Assembly: GCA_001780825.1 (NCBI GenBank)
Contig: MFIX01000187.1
Location: 1-26,055, forward strand
DNA: 26,055 bases
Direction: 5' to 3'
Source of the DNA: Candidatus Glassbacteria bacterium RIFCSPLOWO2_12_FULL_58_11
GTDB lineage: Bacteria; Gemmatimonadota; Glassbacteria; GWA2-58-10
The notes beneath the pieces are model-generated. The model saw only the letters and a program-made list of their open reading frames with translations, ran no database searches and was not told the DNA's origin. The translations under genes were made by a program, and so were the position numbers. How positions within the stretch are numbered: the stretch's first letter is position 1; every line of letters starts with the position of its first letter. This document shows positions 7,537 to 15,737 of the stretch, piece by piece.

Positions 7537-8022
7537 TCAATTTCCGCCGATATGTCGCAGGACCCGCCGGGCCTCCCGGTCCGCATCCTTTTTCTTGATA
7601 TCCTCTCGCTTGTCGAAAGTCTTTTTGCCCCGGGCCAGGGCGAGCTTGACCTTGGCCCAGCCGCCGCGGAAATAGATGCTCAAGGGCACCAGGGTCAGTC
7701 CCTTTTCCTCGACTTTACTGCGCAAGCGGAGGATTTGCTTGCGGCTCATCAGCAATTTTCTATCGCGCAGCGGATCGTGGTTGTAACGGTTGCCCTCGGC
7801 GTACTCATTGACATGGCAGCCCACCAGATAAAGCTCGCCCTCGCGGAATTCTCCATAGCTTTCCTGAAGGCTGGCCTTACCCTGCCGCAGGCTTTTAACC
7901 TCAGTGCCGCTCAGCACCAGGCCGGCCTCGAATTCCTCCAGAAGGTGATAGAGGAAGTGGGCCTTGCGGTTGCGGCATACCATTTTGATCCCGGAATCCT
8001 CTCCGGATTCTTTATTAGCCAC
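7537..8022 (-). CDS. smpB: SsrA-binding protein SmpB
   Basis: SmpB binds tmRNA and brings it to stalled ribosomes for trans-translation. The conserved core NRKAHFLYHLLEEFEAGLVL and SGTEVKSLRQGKASLQESY is unmistakable, followed by HDPLRDRKLLMSRKQILRL and the basic C-terminal tail GKKTFDKREDIKKKDADREA. I choose GTG 8022 (161 residues, the usual family length; begins V-ANKESGEDSG) with a GAGG 11 nt upstream. ATG 7983 would give 148 residues and a GTG at 8079 would give 180, the latter with ribosome binding site spacing too short to be convincing. The tmRNA gene ssrA is not in this window. The gene runs away from the divergent tRNA-Leu. Confidence 0.95.
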   Translation of the reverse strand: MANKESGEDSGIKMVCRNRKAHFLYHLLEEFEAGLVLSGTEVKSLRQGKASLQESYGEFREGELYLVGCHVNEYAEGNRYNHDPLRDRKLLMSRKQILRLRSKVEEKGLTLVPLSIYFRGGWAKVKLALARGKKTFDKREDIKKKDADREARRVLRHIGGN

Positions 8023-8185
8023 ACTCGGATAAACCTCATCGGATATTGTCTTGAGAAAAGGGCCCCGGCCTTGCCGCACCGACCCTCCCGGGCCGCTCTT
8101 GCGGCAACTGCGGAATCTAGCCGCGGCCTGGTATTTTCAGAATGTTAATGATAGATTCGGGCAGCCTGAAAATCAAGGAAAAACC

Positions 8186-8214
8186 TTGACAGATAAGCCG
8201 TAGCCGCCTATAAT
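8186..8214 (+). promoter_or_regulatory. Consensus sigma-70 promoter for tRNA-Leu
   Basis: TTGACA (8186-8191), exactly 17 nt, then TATAAT (8209-8214): a perfect -35/-10 pair with optimal spacing. It points at the tRNA-Leu gene at 8309, giving a leader of roughly 88 nt. No second tRNA is visible in that leader, so the 5' part must be removed by processing. Confidence 0.85.
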
Positions 8215-8308
8215 TGCCCTCGCAACGAGGACCCTGGTGAATTGGGTGGACGCTGATCTCGGCGCCCGGGTTTTGAGTAAACCTGTCTCGTTAAGATAAC
8301 AACGCGGT

Positions 8309-8395
8309 GCCGAAGTGGTGAAATTGGTATACGCGCTGGTTTCAGGGACCAGTGGGAGCAATCCCGTGGGGGTTCGAATCCCCCCTTCGGCACCA
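8309..8395 (+). tRNA. tRNA-Leu (CAG anticodon)
   Basis: This is a class II tRNA of 87 nt with encoded CCA. The acceptor stem is GCCGAAG/CTTCGGC, the anticodon arm CTGGT-TTCAGGG-ACCAG gives CAG, the long variable arm contains GGGAGCAATCCC, and the T arm is GGGGG-TTCGAAT-CCCCC. Its 3' end is duplicated in degenerate form at 8537 and 19780, which marks it as a likely integration target. Confidence 0.97.
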
Positions 8396-8560
8396 TATAT
8401 TTATAAGAAGCGGAATCCATATGGGTTCCGCTTTTTTATTTTATGCCAGTTGCGTATGGGTTGCGTTCCGTGACTTAAGATCCGCAGCCGGGAGAGCCAG
8501 CTATCCTTAAAATACGCGGCCTTGCTGGCTCTACTGCGAATCTCCACTTCGTCACCATAT
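8375..8560 (+). repeat. Left att-like repeat cluster at the tRNA-Leu 3' end
   Basis: A unit of about 162 bp starts in the T arm of tRNA-Leu. It contains the tRNA 3' end, its terminator, two GTTGCGT(A/T) boxes 12 nt apart (8449 and 8461), a conserved GGGAGAGCCAGCTA block (about 8490-8503) and a GCCAGC/GCTGGC dyad. A second copy then begins at 8537: 21 of its first 24 bases match the tRNA 3' end at 8375, including the CACCATAT that carries CCA. Counted by hand, 8375-8454 matches 19780-19859 at 67 of 80 positions without gaps, and 8449-8503 matches 19691-19745 at 46 of 55. Confidence 0.75.
8408..8438 (+). terminator. Rho-independent terminator of tRNA-Leu
   Basis: The stem AAGCGGAATCC / GGGTTCCGCTT (11 pairs, one G-T) closes an ATAT loop and is followed by a T run. 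It sits 12 nt after the tRNA CCA end. The copy at 19813-19843 has substitutions that break the stem, as expected for a non-functional duplicate. Confidence 0.85.
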
Positions 8561-8563
8561 TGA

Positions 8564-8606
8564 AAATTGAAAAGCCTGATCGGTGGTGGATCAGGCTTTT
8601 CAATTT
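8564..8606. terminator. Perfect 18-bp inverted repeat, possible bidirectional terminator
   Basis: The arms AAATTGAAAAGCCTGATC (8564-8581) and its exact complement (8589-8606) enclose a 7-nt loop GGTGGTG. The 3' arm is T-rich on both strands, as in two-way terminators. It lies 203 bp downstream of the stop of the last minus-strand island gene and 169 bp downstream of tRNA-Leu. Its start coincides with the end of the second, partial att-like copy, so it may instead belong to the end of the element. Confidence 0.6.
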
Positions 8607-8808
8607 CGGCACAAGGCTCTGTCAGGATTCCGTCTTCCTCTGGCATCTTATACGTAATGCTGCTCTTCCCTGTCCCGGCATCTGGGCTCTGATTCAGGAG
8701 CCTGCAATCTCCTCTCCTGTAATTATCTCTCAACTGTATTGCGGTTTTTTGTATTTGGCATCGCAGCTTTTTACAGTCCATTCCGTTTCAACCACGGGTA
8801 ATAGTCTG

Positions 8809-9852
8809 TTAACCGGCTGCTTCTAGCTGGGAGAGATTACCCAACGTCATAAGAAAGAATTCAATATAGTTATCGTAATATCTGCCTCCATTATCCCCCT
8901 TCATCTGTATCAATGCCTCTACCGGAGCATAATGCTTGTCGCCCGGTCGATTGGCGGTCAGCGTGTCGAATGCATCGGCGATTATGGCTATTCGCACGTA
9001 TGGCGATATGTGGGGATAGCTCAGATAGAAAAATTCGTCCTGATATTCGGACCGCTCGTTCAGCTGCTTTGCGATTTCGAGAGATTCGTTCTGAAGCGTG
9101 TCATCTTCATTTATCTTGTCCTCCAGAATCGATGCACTTTCCGCCTTGGGACCCATCATCGACGGCGCATTAATTCGCTGAACGGTCTGGCCCGGATAAT
9201 CAGACAACCGGCCCATGTCGTGTATCAAAGCAGCAGCAAACATGTTGGTCAACAGCTCTGGTTTGATTATGATAAATCTGTTTCTGTGTAGCTCGGCGGC
9301 CAGAAATGCAGAATAGAAGGCTACCTGCACGGAATGCGAGCTGGTAAAAGAATACTGGCTCATAAGTCCCTGAAAGAGAGTACGGCCGGTCTCGTCGTCG
9401 AAAAGCAGCAAATTGGTGAAAGCTAACAGGTTTTTTGAGACCTTGCTGACAGCCAGGATGCTATCTTGGTCCGGACGTTCCGCGTTTTGAAGGTCTCCGG
9501 CTACTTCATTTGCGCAATGAATCGAAAGCTCGATTTTTTCACTCAACCTAAGCGAATTGTTAAGCAAGATCTTGGACTCGAAATAATCAGTAATTAAAAG
9601 CCGAGCAATATTGCCGGAAGGAAGAGTTTTTATACGGATCGTTGCATTCGGTATCAGCCTGTGCAGTATCTCGAGGTCTTTGCCGTGGACGTAAATTTCC
9701 GGAGGAAGTTCAGCACTTAAATAATCGCCTCCATGGTGGAAGGTGACGAAAAAGTTGTCGCCGCCAAGGTCTACTTTCCTGAACAGATCGAAAGCCTCTA
9801 GCAGTTGAGTATTATTATTGGGATTAATCCTGTAATAGTTTTGTCCACTCAT
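8809..9852 (-). CDS. HD-GYP-like protein with degenerate active site
   Basis: This protein has 347 residues. The N-terminal 120 residues are of unknown fold. The second half resembles an HD-GYP cyclic-di-GMP phosphodiesterase: SSHSVQVAFYSAFLAAEL (H173), AALIHDMGRLSDYPG (H211, D212), then RINAPSMMG and ADAFDTLTANRPG (292-303), the usual partner motif after GYP. The middle histidines and the HHE..GYP block are missing: where they should lie the sequence reads NERSEYQDEFFYLSYP. The metal site is therefore probably incomplete, and a binding or regulatory role is more likely than catalysis. I choose ATG 9852 because GGAGA lies about 8 nt upstream; a TTG at 9867 would add five residues. It is the last gene of the island module, following a second HD protein by about 160 bp. 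Confidence 0.75.
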   Translation of the reverse strand: MSGQNYYRINPNNNTQLLEAFDLFRKVDLGGDNFFVTFHHGGDYLSAELPPEIYVHGKDLEILHRLIPNATIRIKTLPSGNIARLLITDYFESKILLNNSLRLSEKIELSIHCANEVAGDLQNAERPDQDSILAVSKVSKNLLAFTNLLLFDDETGRTLFQGLMSQYSFTSSHSVQVAFYSAFLAAELHRNRFIIIKPELLTNMFAAALIHDMGRLSDYPGQTVQRINAPSMMGPKAESASILEDKINEDDTLQNESLEIAKQLNERSEYQDEFFYLSYPHISPYVRIAIIADAFDTLTANRPGDKHYAPVEALIQMKGDNGGRYYDNYIEFFLMTLGNLSQLEAAG

Positions 9853-10009
9853 GATCAATTTCTCCAATCTAACGTACGCAGCTTCCCCTTACACCGGAAG
9901 AGTACAATTGCCGAAAATTACCAAGGGCAACCACGCCTGCCCGGCTCTGCCTCATTAACCTCGCACTTGTCGTGATGACAATTGAAGGGTAAGGGTATAT
10001 TCATTTCTT

Positions 10010-11245
10010 TCAATGCCGGCCCTTTTCCATTAGCTGCTGGAATCGGGGCCCTAACACTGCGCATTTGCAATAGTCTTTAACGTTGCCGTGCTCGTCCTGC
10101 ACGGCAGTTCTTGAAAACATCAGGTGTTCGCAGGCAAATGACTCATCCGCGCATTTGCTGCAGTAGAGTGTCCTGGGTAATGAATTGCTTTCCATCTCCG
10201 GGTAGACCTGCGCCGAGTCAAACGGACACCAGTCGATAATTTCCCGCAGCTTCCGGTCGAAATCTCCAGCCAGCAGGGCCTCCATTTTAAAGAGACTGAT
10301 CAGCGCCGCTATTATTTTCCAGGTTGACTCCTCTGAATTTCGATACAGACGGACCAGACCAGACAAAACAGCGACCAGACCGCAGCGATTCCTGTACATT
10401 GTCCCGATCACGCTCAATTGGCTCGATGAAAAATTATACCTTACTCGATTGGGCAGTAGAGAGACCATCTCGTCTACCAGGTCCGCGAAATGAAATATCA
10501 ATGTGCTATACTGACTCGCCTCATCGGCATCCGGTCTATGATGACTGGTCAAGATTCTGAGAATTTCCAGTTTATGGTGCGGATTTATCGAAGTTAAACG
10601 GACTTTATAAAAATCGGCGGCCCGCTGCTGGTGTTCTTCCACGAATTGTTCGATTTCCGCTTGGGACATTTCATCGAGATTTTCAAGTTGCACTGCAGAG
10701 GACTCCGTTAGCAGGTCGATATCGTGCAGCAGCGCCGCCGTGCCAAGGAACACCAGCGAAAGTATCGTTGAGTTGAGCCGCAGGCCGAGGGCGACGGCGA
10801 GCAGGGCAGTCCTGATGCTGTGTTCGAGAATGAGGTCTTCGGGTCTGGCCTTTTTTACAATATTGTATTTTGCATCGTACATCTGTTGAATGATATCCGG
10901 ATTGGAAAAGATGACCTCCATGACCCGCAATGCCTTTGCCTGGAGGGTGCCATCCTCCAGAAAATTTGTGTACGTCTTATTTGAAAGAACAGTTTCCACG
11001 ACCCGGTCGAGGTCTTTACGAAGCTCAAGCTTAATGCACTCGAGCGCCTGCTCGTCATCCTCGACCTCGACTCTGTTCTCGAATGGCAATATCTGGCCGG
11101 AAAATTTTCGAATCGACTCGACGACTTTATCAGTGAGGCGGCCATGACTGATCTCGCGACGGGTTATCAGGTAGCTGCCGCTTTTCAACTCTATATCTTT
11201 CGACAGTACCATACCGGCCTGCAGATGCTCGGTGCAAATTAGCAT
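10010..11245 (-). CDS. HD-GYP-like protein with cysteine-rich C terminus
   Basis: This protein has 411 residues. It opens with EHLQAGMVLSKDIELKSGSYL, the short beta domain that often precedes HD-GYP domains. The HD region has EHSIRTALLAVAL (H142), TAALLHDIDLLT (H174, D175), EEHQQRAADFY (H205), LTSHHRPDADEAS (H235, H236) and FADLVDEM (D255). All metal-ligand positions of an HD-GYP phosphodiesterase are therefore present, but the GYP triplet itself is replaced. The last 75 residues carry CSKC (362-365), C372, H374 and CKC (393-395), a likely metal-binding module. Cyclic di-GMP hydrolysis is possible but unproved. The ATG at 11245 has a strong ribosome binding site (GGGGGAG, 6 nt away). It starts 61 bp after the giant gene, with a sigma-54-like site between them. 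Confidence 0.75.
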   Translation of the reverse strand: MLICTEHLQAGMVLSKDIELKSGSYLITRREISHGRLTDKVVESIRKFSGQILPFENRVEVEDDEQALECIKLELRKDLDRVVETVLSNKTYTNFLEDGTLQAKALRVMEVIFSNPDIIQQMYDAKYNIVKKARPEDLILEHSIRTALLAVALGLRLNSTILSLVFLGTAALLHDIDLLTESSAVQLENLDEMSQAEIEQFVEEHQQRAADFYKVRLTSINPHHKLEILRILTSHHRPDADEASQYSTLIFHFADLVDEMVSLLPNRVRYNFSSSQLSVIGTMYRNRCGLVAVLSGLVRLYRNSEESTWKIIAALISLFKMEALLAGDFDRKLREIIDWCPFDSAQVYPEMESNSLPRTLYCSKCADESFACEHLMFSRTAVQDEHGNVKDYCKCAVLGPRFQQLMEKGRH

Positions 11246-11289
11246 GCCTTGCTCCCCCTTTAGTTATCACGTTTATCTTTGGCTGATTC

Positions 11290-11304
11290 GATGATTCCGT
11301 GCCA
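11290..11304 (-). promoter_or_regulatory. Sigma-54-like promoter candidate before the HD gene
   Basis: On the minus strand the site reads TGGCACG-GAAT-CATC. The -24 element is perfect and the spacing is correct, but the -12 dinucleotide is TC instead of GC. It lies just after the stop of the giant gene, with its -12 end 45 nt before the HD gene's ATG. It is a weak call on its own; the nearby sigma-54 activator gives it some weight. Confidence 0.3.
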
Positions 11305-11306
11305 GG

Positions 11307-14300
11307 TCATTTGACAATCATCAATTTCCTGGTCTCAGAAAAATTCCCGGCTGACAACCGGTACAGATAAACGCCGCTCGGTAAGGAATGGCCCGTCTTA
11401 TCTTTGCCATCCCAGTTGACTTGAAAGGTTCCCGTTTCCTTATTCTCATTTATAAGTATCCGCACCAGGCGGCCGCGGATGTCATATACGCCAAGGGACA
11501 CATGCCCGGCAGTATTTTCAGGCAAAGTGTAGCTAATGGTAGTGGAGGGGTTGAAGGGGTTGGGGTAGTTCTGGTTAAGGCGAAATCCTCGCGTAGATAC
11601 AATTGATTCAGCGCCGCGGCCTCTAAGTTCAACCCGCGTCGGCTGTGATCCATTATCCTGTAAGGTGACCAATGCTTCGTAATTGCCAGCCTTATCCGGG
11701 CGAAAGACGATCTTTATTACCTGTGAATCTGCAGGCAATATCATAGTCATATCAGAAGTTATCTCGAATTTCGAGTGGTCAGAAACCATTCTTCCTATAA
11801 CCAATGTGGCATTGCCCTCGTTATAAATTTTAAGTGCCTTCTCCAAGCTTTCTCCCAGTGCTACCGTTCCAAATTCGATCGATTCGGCGGATAGTTTCAT
11901 TCTAGATGCCGGCTTCACGATAACGGCGGCGCTTAGCTTGACTTCCACGAGACTCCCGCTCCGGATATCTGTCTCGAGTGACAGCACACTCTGATAGCTG
12001 CCCGGTACGCCGGAACTGAAACTGACCTCGATTAGCAGGCTGTCGCCGGCCAAGAGCGTGGCCGAATCAGGATAAACCGAAAAGGCTGAATTATCGCAGA
12101 GGATGCGCTTCAAACTGAGCTGGGCAGCACCTTGATTCGACACTATCAGGATTGCACTCACTTCAGAGTCAGCCGTGACTTCACCGAAATCGATCTTATC
12201 TGTGGATATCCGCATCTCCGGCTCAGGCTGTGGAATGCTTGAGGCGAGAATCTGGAAGCTTAGCAATTCCAAAGATTTGTCATTGCTTCTCAGCGAAATC
12301 AGCGCATTTTGATCCCCCACCGTATCCGCTTTAAAAGTCAGCACTAAATACTCTGTCGCTGCTGGCGGGACAACCAGCGCAGTGGGAGTGATCGAAAAGA
12401 AAGGATTGTCTATATCAATATCTGTCACCAAAAGATCCTCTGTCCCATCATTTCTAATGAAGACTGTATCGCATATGCTGTTGCCTGCAACCACTTTGCC
12501 TATATTAAGTTCGCTCGTGAATTCTTTGTTGGAATTGATTACAAGAGCTGTCATGCCGACACTATCGGATTGATCGTCGAGGTCTTGTGATGTTACCCAA
12601 AGTGAGATATTAGCAGCCGCCTGTTCGATACCATTGCCGGAAAGGTTTACAACAAGGCTGTCCCGGTCGGGATCATTGCTCAGGATAGTAACCGTGGCAT
12701 TTCGGGACCCCGCCGATTCCGGTGTATAAGTGATCGTGACATTACTCCTGCTGGCGGGCGCAATCATGCCTGCCTCAACACTTGGCTTGAAATCGGCATG
12801 GCTGCTATTCACGCTCCTGATAACCAAATCCGCATTCCCTAGATTTTCGATTGTCAGGTTGGCCGAGGCGCTTTCACTGAGGAGGACATCTCCGAAATCA
12901 ATAGTCGATTTGTCTACTGCAATTTCCGGGGACAAGTGTTCAATAACAGTACAGTAAGCTTCGACCGTGAGCGTGTCTGGGGCTTTTCCCGTTTCGAATG
13001 CAATTACTGTTATTGCGGCCCGGTGTATTCCCACTATTGAGGATCTGAATTGAATGTCAATCGACCAGGTCTGGCCGGCCGAAAGTTCCAGTGAATCCGG
13101 ATCAACGCTGAATTCCGGGTTATCGCTGATGATTCTTAAAAATGCCTGCGCATTGTCATGCCGGTTCTCAAGGGTAAGGCTGCTCTTGATATATTCGCCG
13201 GCGGCAACTTCACCGAAATCCAGTGAATCCTGCAAAACAACAACGTAGGGCTCGGCGGCAGAAGGTAAATCCGGCAGGGTAATCGCTGGCAGGGAACCAT
13301 ACGCTATCAGGGCAATTTCGACATTGCCTTCGTCGATGTCGTTCGTCCAAAGACTCAACTTGGAACAGTACGAACCAAGCGACACAGGCTTGAATGAAAC
13401 AGTAATTTCAAGGCTGTCACCGCTTTTGATACTGGCGCTTTTGGGATTTACTTTATAGACATCGAAAATGTAATTGATCCTGTTTATTTCCAGCCGGCCT
13501 TTTCCTGTATTATATACAACCAGTGTCTGCTGGACTTCCGACCCCATTGATGACTCGCCAAAATCCAGGACCGTCCTGGATACTTCAATCTCCGGCGGGG
13601 CAACGCCTTCCCCCGTAACTGCAATTACGATGTTGTTCTTTTCCGGCTCGTTGGTCAGTAGAGTGAGGGCAGTGCTGTAATGCTGCTCATCGAGAGGAGA
13701 GAAGCTTAGTGATATATTTCCGGCCGCACCCGGTTGAATGGTTTTGACCTCTGCGTTAACAGTAAAAACCAAGCTGTCGTTTTCGAAGTAACATTTTTCG
13801 ATAATAAGCGGTGCGGTACCGGTATTGGATACATTCAGGTCGATCGTTTGACGGCCGCCAACCGCCACTCTACCGAAATCCAAGTTACCGAGAAGTCCGG
13901 CTGTCTTGGCCTCAGACTGATTGACCAGCGCTCCGCTGGTGATCTTAAGTTCCGGCGAGAGAGGAGGTACTACTTCCTCTTCCACGGTCAGGCCGATAGT
14001 CGGGCTGTCTGCGTCATTACTGCTGTCAGGCTCAGGCGGCAATAAGCCGCTTCCGGAGAGACTGACGCTTCGCGAGGGCTGGTCCGGATCGTTGCTGGCA
14101 ATAGTAACCGTGGCGCCGCGCAGTCCTTCCGCGGCCGGACTGAATGAAACTATGACTGTCTGGCTCTGTCCGGCAGCCAGCGTAACCGCTGCCGGGCTGA
14201 TCGAAAATTCGGCGTTATCACTAACGATGGAAGAAACCACCAGGTCCGCCGTCCCCTGGTTGGTGATGGTGAACGCGCCGCTGCCGCTGCCGCCTAGGGT

Positions 14301-15737
14301 GACACTGCCAAGGTCCGGTGCGGCGCTGGAAATAGCGATGTCGGGCTCCGCAGGCAGCAAACCGGTTCCCGAGAGGCTCACACCGGCCGAGGGCTGGTCC
14401 GGGTCGTTGCTGGCAATAGTCACCGTGGTGCTGCGCAATCCAGTCGCGGCCGGGCTGAATGTGACTGTGACTGTCTGGCTCCCTCCGGAAGCCAGCGTAG
14501 CCGCTGCCGGGCTGACCGAAAATTCGGCGTTGTCGCTGGTGACCGCTGAAACCACCAGGTCCGCTGTCCCCTGGTTGGTGATGCTGAACGAGCCGCCGCC
14601 GCTGCCGCCTAGCGTGACACTGCCAAGGTCCAGCGCCGCGGTGGAAAGAAAGATGTCGGGCATCGCGGGCAGCAAACCGGTTCCCGAGAGGCTTACACCG
14701 GCCGAGGGCTGGTCCGGATCGTTGCTGGCAATAGTCACCGTGGCGCTGCGCAATCCAGCCGCGGCCGGGCTGAACGAAACTGTAACAATCTGGCTCGCTC
14801 CGGCAGCCAGCGTAACCGCTGCCGGACTGATTGAAAATTCGGCGTTGTCGCTGACGATGGAAGAAACCACCAGGTCTGCTGTCCCCTGGTTGGTAATGCT
14901 GAACGTGCCGCCGCCGCTGCCGCCTAGCGTGACACTGCCAAGGTCCAGCGCCGCGGTGGAGAGAGAAATATCAGGTTCCGGTGGCAATAAACCAGTCCCC
15001 GAAAGGCTGACGCTTAAAGAGGGCTGGTCCGGGTCATTGCTGGCAATGGTCGCCGTGGCGCTGCGCAGCCCGGTCGCGGCCGGGCTGAATGTGACCGTGA
15101 CAGTCTGGCTCTGCGCTGGCAGCAGCGTAACCGCGGCCGGGCTGACCGAAAATTCGGCGTTGTCGCTCGTGATGGCTGATACCACCAGGTCCGCCATGCC
15201 CTGGTTGGTGATGCTGAATGTGCCGCCGCCGCTGCCGCCCACTATGACACCGCCGAGGTCCAGTGCGGCGGAGGAGAGAGAAATGTCAGGATTGTTAGCT
15301 GTAACGCTTACCGTGACCGTCCCTTCATCTGGATCATTGCTGATTATAGTAACAGTCGCGTTCTGGGGGCCGGTGGCAAGGGGGCAAAAGGTGACAGTCA
15401 CTGGTTCGGTTTGGCCGCCAGGCACAGCCATTGAAGCGGGTGCCACCGTAAAGAGGGCATTATCAACCGTTATGCTTGAAACCACCAGGGCGGCTCCACC
15501 AAGGTTATAAATATTAAAAGTGACCGAATCGGTGTCACCGAGGTTGACATTGCCCATATCGATAGAAGTAGTTGACAATGAGATGTCACTGATGGCGCTG
15601 AAGGCGGGAGTGGTATAAGCGGTTAGAAAGGATATAATTCCCACGGCCGGAAGCCGTAGGAAAGCCCTGAGTCGAGATGAATGGAAGCGGATCGTTTGTC
15701 TCAATTTAGCTGGATATAATAAGGTTGTTTGTTTCAA
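11307..15737 (-). CDS. Giant secreted choice-of-anchor-D repeat protein with sorting domain
   Basis: This protein has 1476 residues. After a long basic N terminus and a hydrophobic stretch ending PAFSA (about 31-48), there are about 12 Ig-like domains of the choice-of-anchor-D/HYDIN (ASPM-SPD-2) type, each built around LDFG.V..G, a beta-strand-rich middle and SNDPD. Domains 2-5 (residues 150-569) are near-identical 105-residue units. The last 90 residues (QNYPNPFNPSTTISYTLPE ... SGVYLYRLSAGNF) are a FlgD-like/type 9 sorting domain, so the protein should be exported across the outer membrane and attached or released. A structural, adhesin-like surface role is inferred. The start is uncertain: TTG 15737 is the first start codon after an in-frame stop and lacks a ribosome binding site, and no early ATG exists. 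It is preceded by a sigma-54-like site. Confidence 0.88.
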   Translation of the reverse strand: MKQTTLLYPAKLRQTIRFHSSRLRAFLRLPAVGIISFLTAYTTPAFSAISDISLSTTSIDMGNVNLGDTDSVTFNIYNLGGAALVVSSITVDNALFTVAPASMAVPGGQTEPVTVTFCPLATGPQNATVTIISNDPDEGTVTVSVTANNPDISLSSAALDLGGVIVGGSGGGTFSITNQGMADLVVSAITSDNAEFSVSPAAVTLLPAQSQTVTVTFSPAATGLRSATATIASNDPDQPSLSVSLSGTGLLPPEPDISLSTAALDLGSVTLGGSGGGTFSITNQGTADLVVSSIVSDNAEFSISPAAVTLAAGASQIVTVSFSPAAAGLRSATVTIASNDPDQPSAGVSLSGTGLLPAMPDIFLSTAALDLGSVTLGGSGGGSFSITNQGTADLVVSAVTSDNAEFSVSPAAATLASGGSQTVTVTFSPAATGLRSTTVTIASNDPDQPSAGVSLSGTGLLPAEPDIAISSAAPDLGSVTLGGSGSGAFTITNQGTADLVVSSIVSDNAEFSISPAAVTLAAGQSQTVIVSFSPAAEGLRGATVTIASNDPDQPSRSVSLSGSGLLPPEPDSSNDADSPTIGLTVEEEVVPPLSPELKITSGALVNQSEAKTAGLLGNLDFGRVAVGGRQTIDLNVSNTGTAPLIIEKCYFENDSLVFTVNAEVKTIQPGAAGNISLSFSPLDEQHYSTALTLLTNEPEKNNIVIAVTGEGVAPPEIEVSRTVLDFGESSMGSEVQQTLVVYNTGKGRLEINRINYIFDVYKVNPKSASIKSGDSLEITVSFKPVSLGSYCSKLSLWTNDIDEGNVEIALIAYGSLPAITLPDLPSAAEPYVVVLQDSLDFGEVAAGEYIKSSLTLENRHDNAQAFLRIISDNPEFSVDPDSLELSAGQTWSIDIQFRSSIVGIHRAAITVIAFETGKAPDTLTVEAYCTVIEHLSPEIAVDKSTIDFGDVLLSESASANLTIENLGNADLVIRSVNSSHADFKPSVEAGMIAPASRSNVTITYTPESAGSRNATVTILSNDPDRDSLVVNLSGNGIEQAAANISLWVTSQDLDDQSDSVGMTALVINSNKEFTSELNIGKVVAGNSICDTVFIRNDGTEDLLVTDIDIDNPFFSITPTALVVPPAATEYLVLTFKADTVGDQNALISLRSNDKSLELLSFQILASSIPQPEPEMRISTDKIDFGEVTADSEVSAILIVSNQGAAQLSLKRILCDNSAFSVYPDSATLLAGDSLLIEVSFSSGVPGSYQSVLSLETDIRSGSLVEVKLSAAVIVKPASRMKLSAESIEFGTVALGESLEKALKIYNEGNATLVIGRMVSDHSKFEITSDMTMILPADSQVIKIVFRPDKAGNYEALVTLQDNGSQPTRVELRGRGAESIVSTRGFRLNQNYPNPFNPSTTISYTLPENTAGHVSLGVYDIRGRLVRILINENKETGTFQVNWDGKDKTGHSLPSGVYLYRLSAGNFSETRKLMIVK
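14031..15290 (-). repeat. Four tandem 315-bp intragenic repeats
   Basis: Four in-frame copies of 105 codons lie head to tail in the giant gene (boundaries near 15290, 14975, 14660, 14345 and 14031), each beginning PDI and ending SGTGLLP or similar. Copies 3 and 4 are almost identical at the protein level. They are more G+C- and alanine-rich than the other domains of the same protein, which have drifted far apart. This points to recent expansion or exchange by recombination. Confidence 0.9.

Larger units (their letters stand above)
8396..8808. other. Gene-free stretch after tRNA-Leu
   Basis: This 413-bp stretch has no convincing gene. It holds the tRNA-Leu terminator, the att-like repeat unit, a perfect 18-bp hairpin (8564-8606) and about 200 bp with nothing recognised. 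Small open frames cross the repeats and the hairpin in both directions, and I regard them as chance. Confidence 0.6.

Noticed and set aside
8401..8826. Small open frames on both strands after tRNA-Leu (126 and 88 codons)
   Set aside because: They run through a terminator, the att-like repeat or the perfect hairpin and show no family character or convincing ribosome binding site.
9919..9934. Sigma-54-like sequence before the second HD gene (GGGCAG, 6 nt, TTGC on the minus strand)
   Set aside because: The spacing is one base too long and the -24 element is imperfect, so it fails the strict geometry of sigma-54 promoters.
14031..15290. Regular repeats considered as a CRISPR array
   Set aside because: The period is 315 bp, the copies are in frame within a single coding sequence, and there are no short repeats with unique spacers or cas genes.
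13921..15510. A 529-codon plus-strand open frame opposite the giant gene
   Set aside because: It is the antisense of the GC-rich 315-bp repeats; its sequence is repetitive Ser/Leu/Pro/Ala-rich text with no domain, and the minus-strand protein has clear family motifs.
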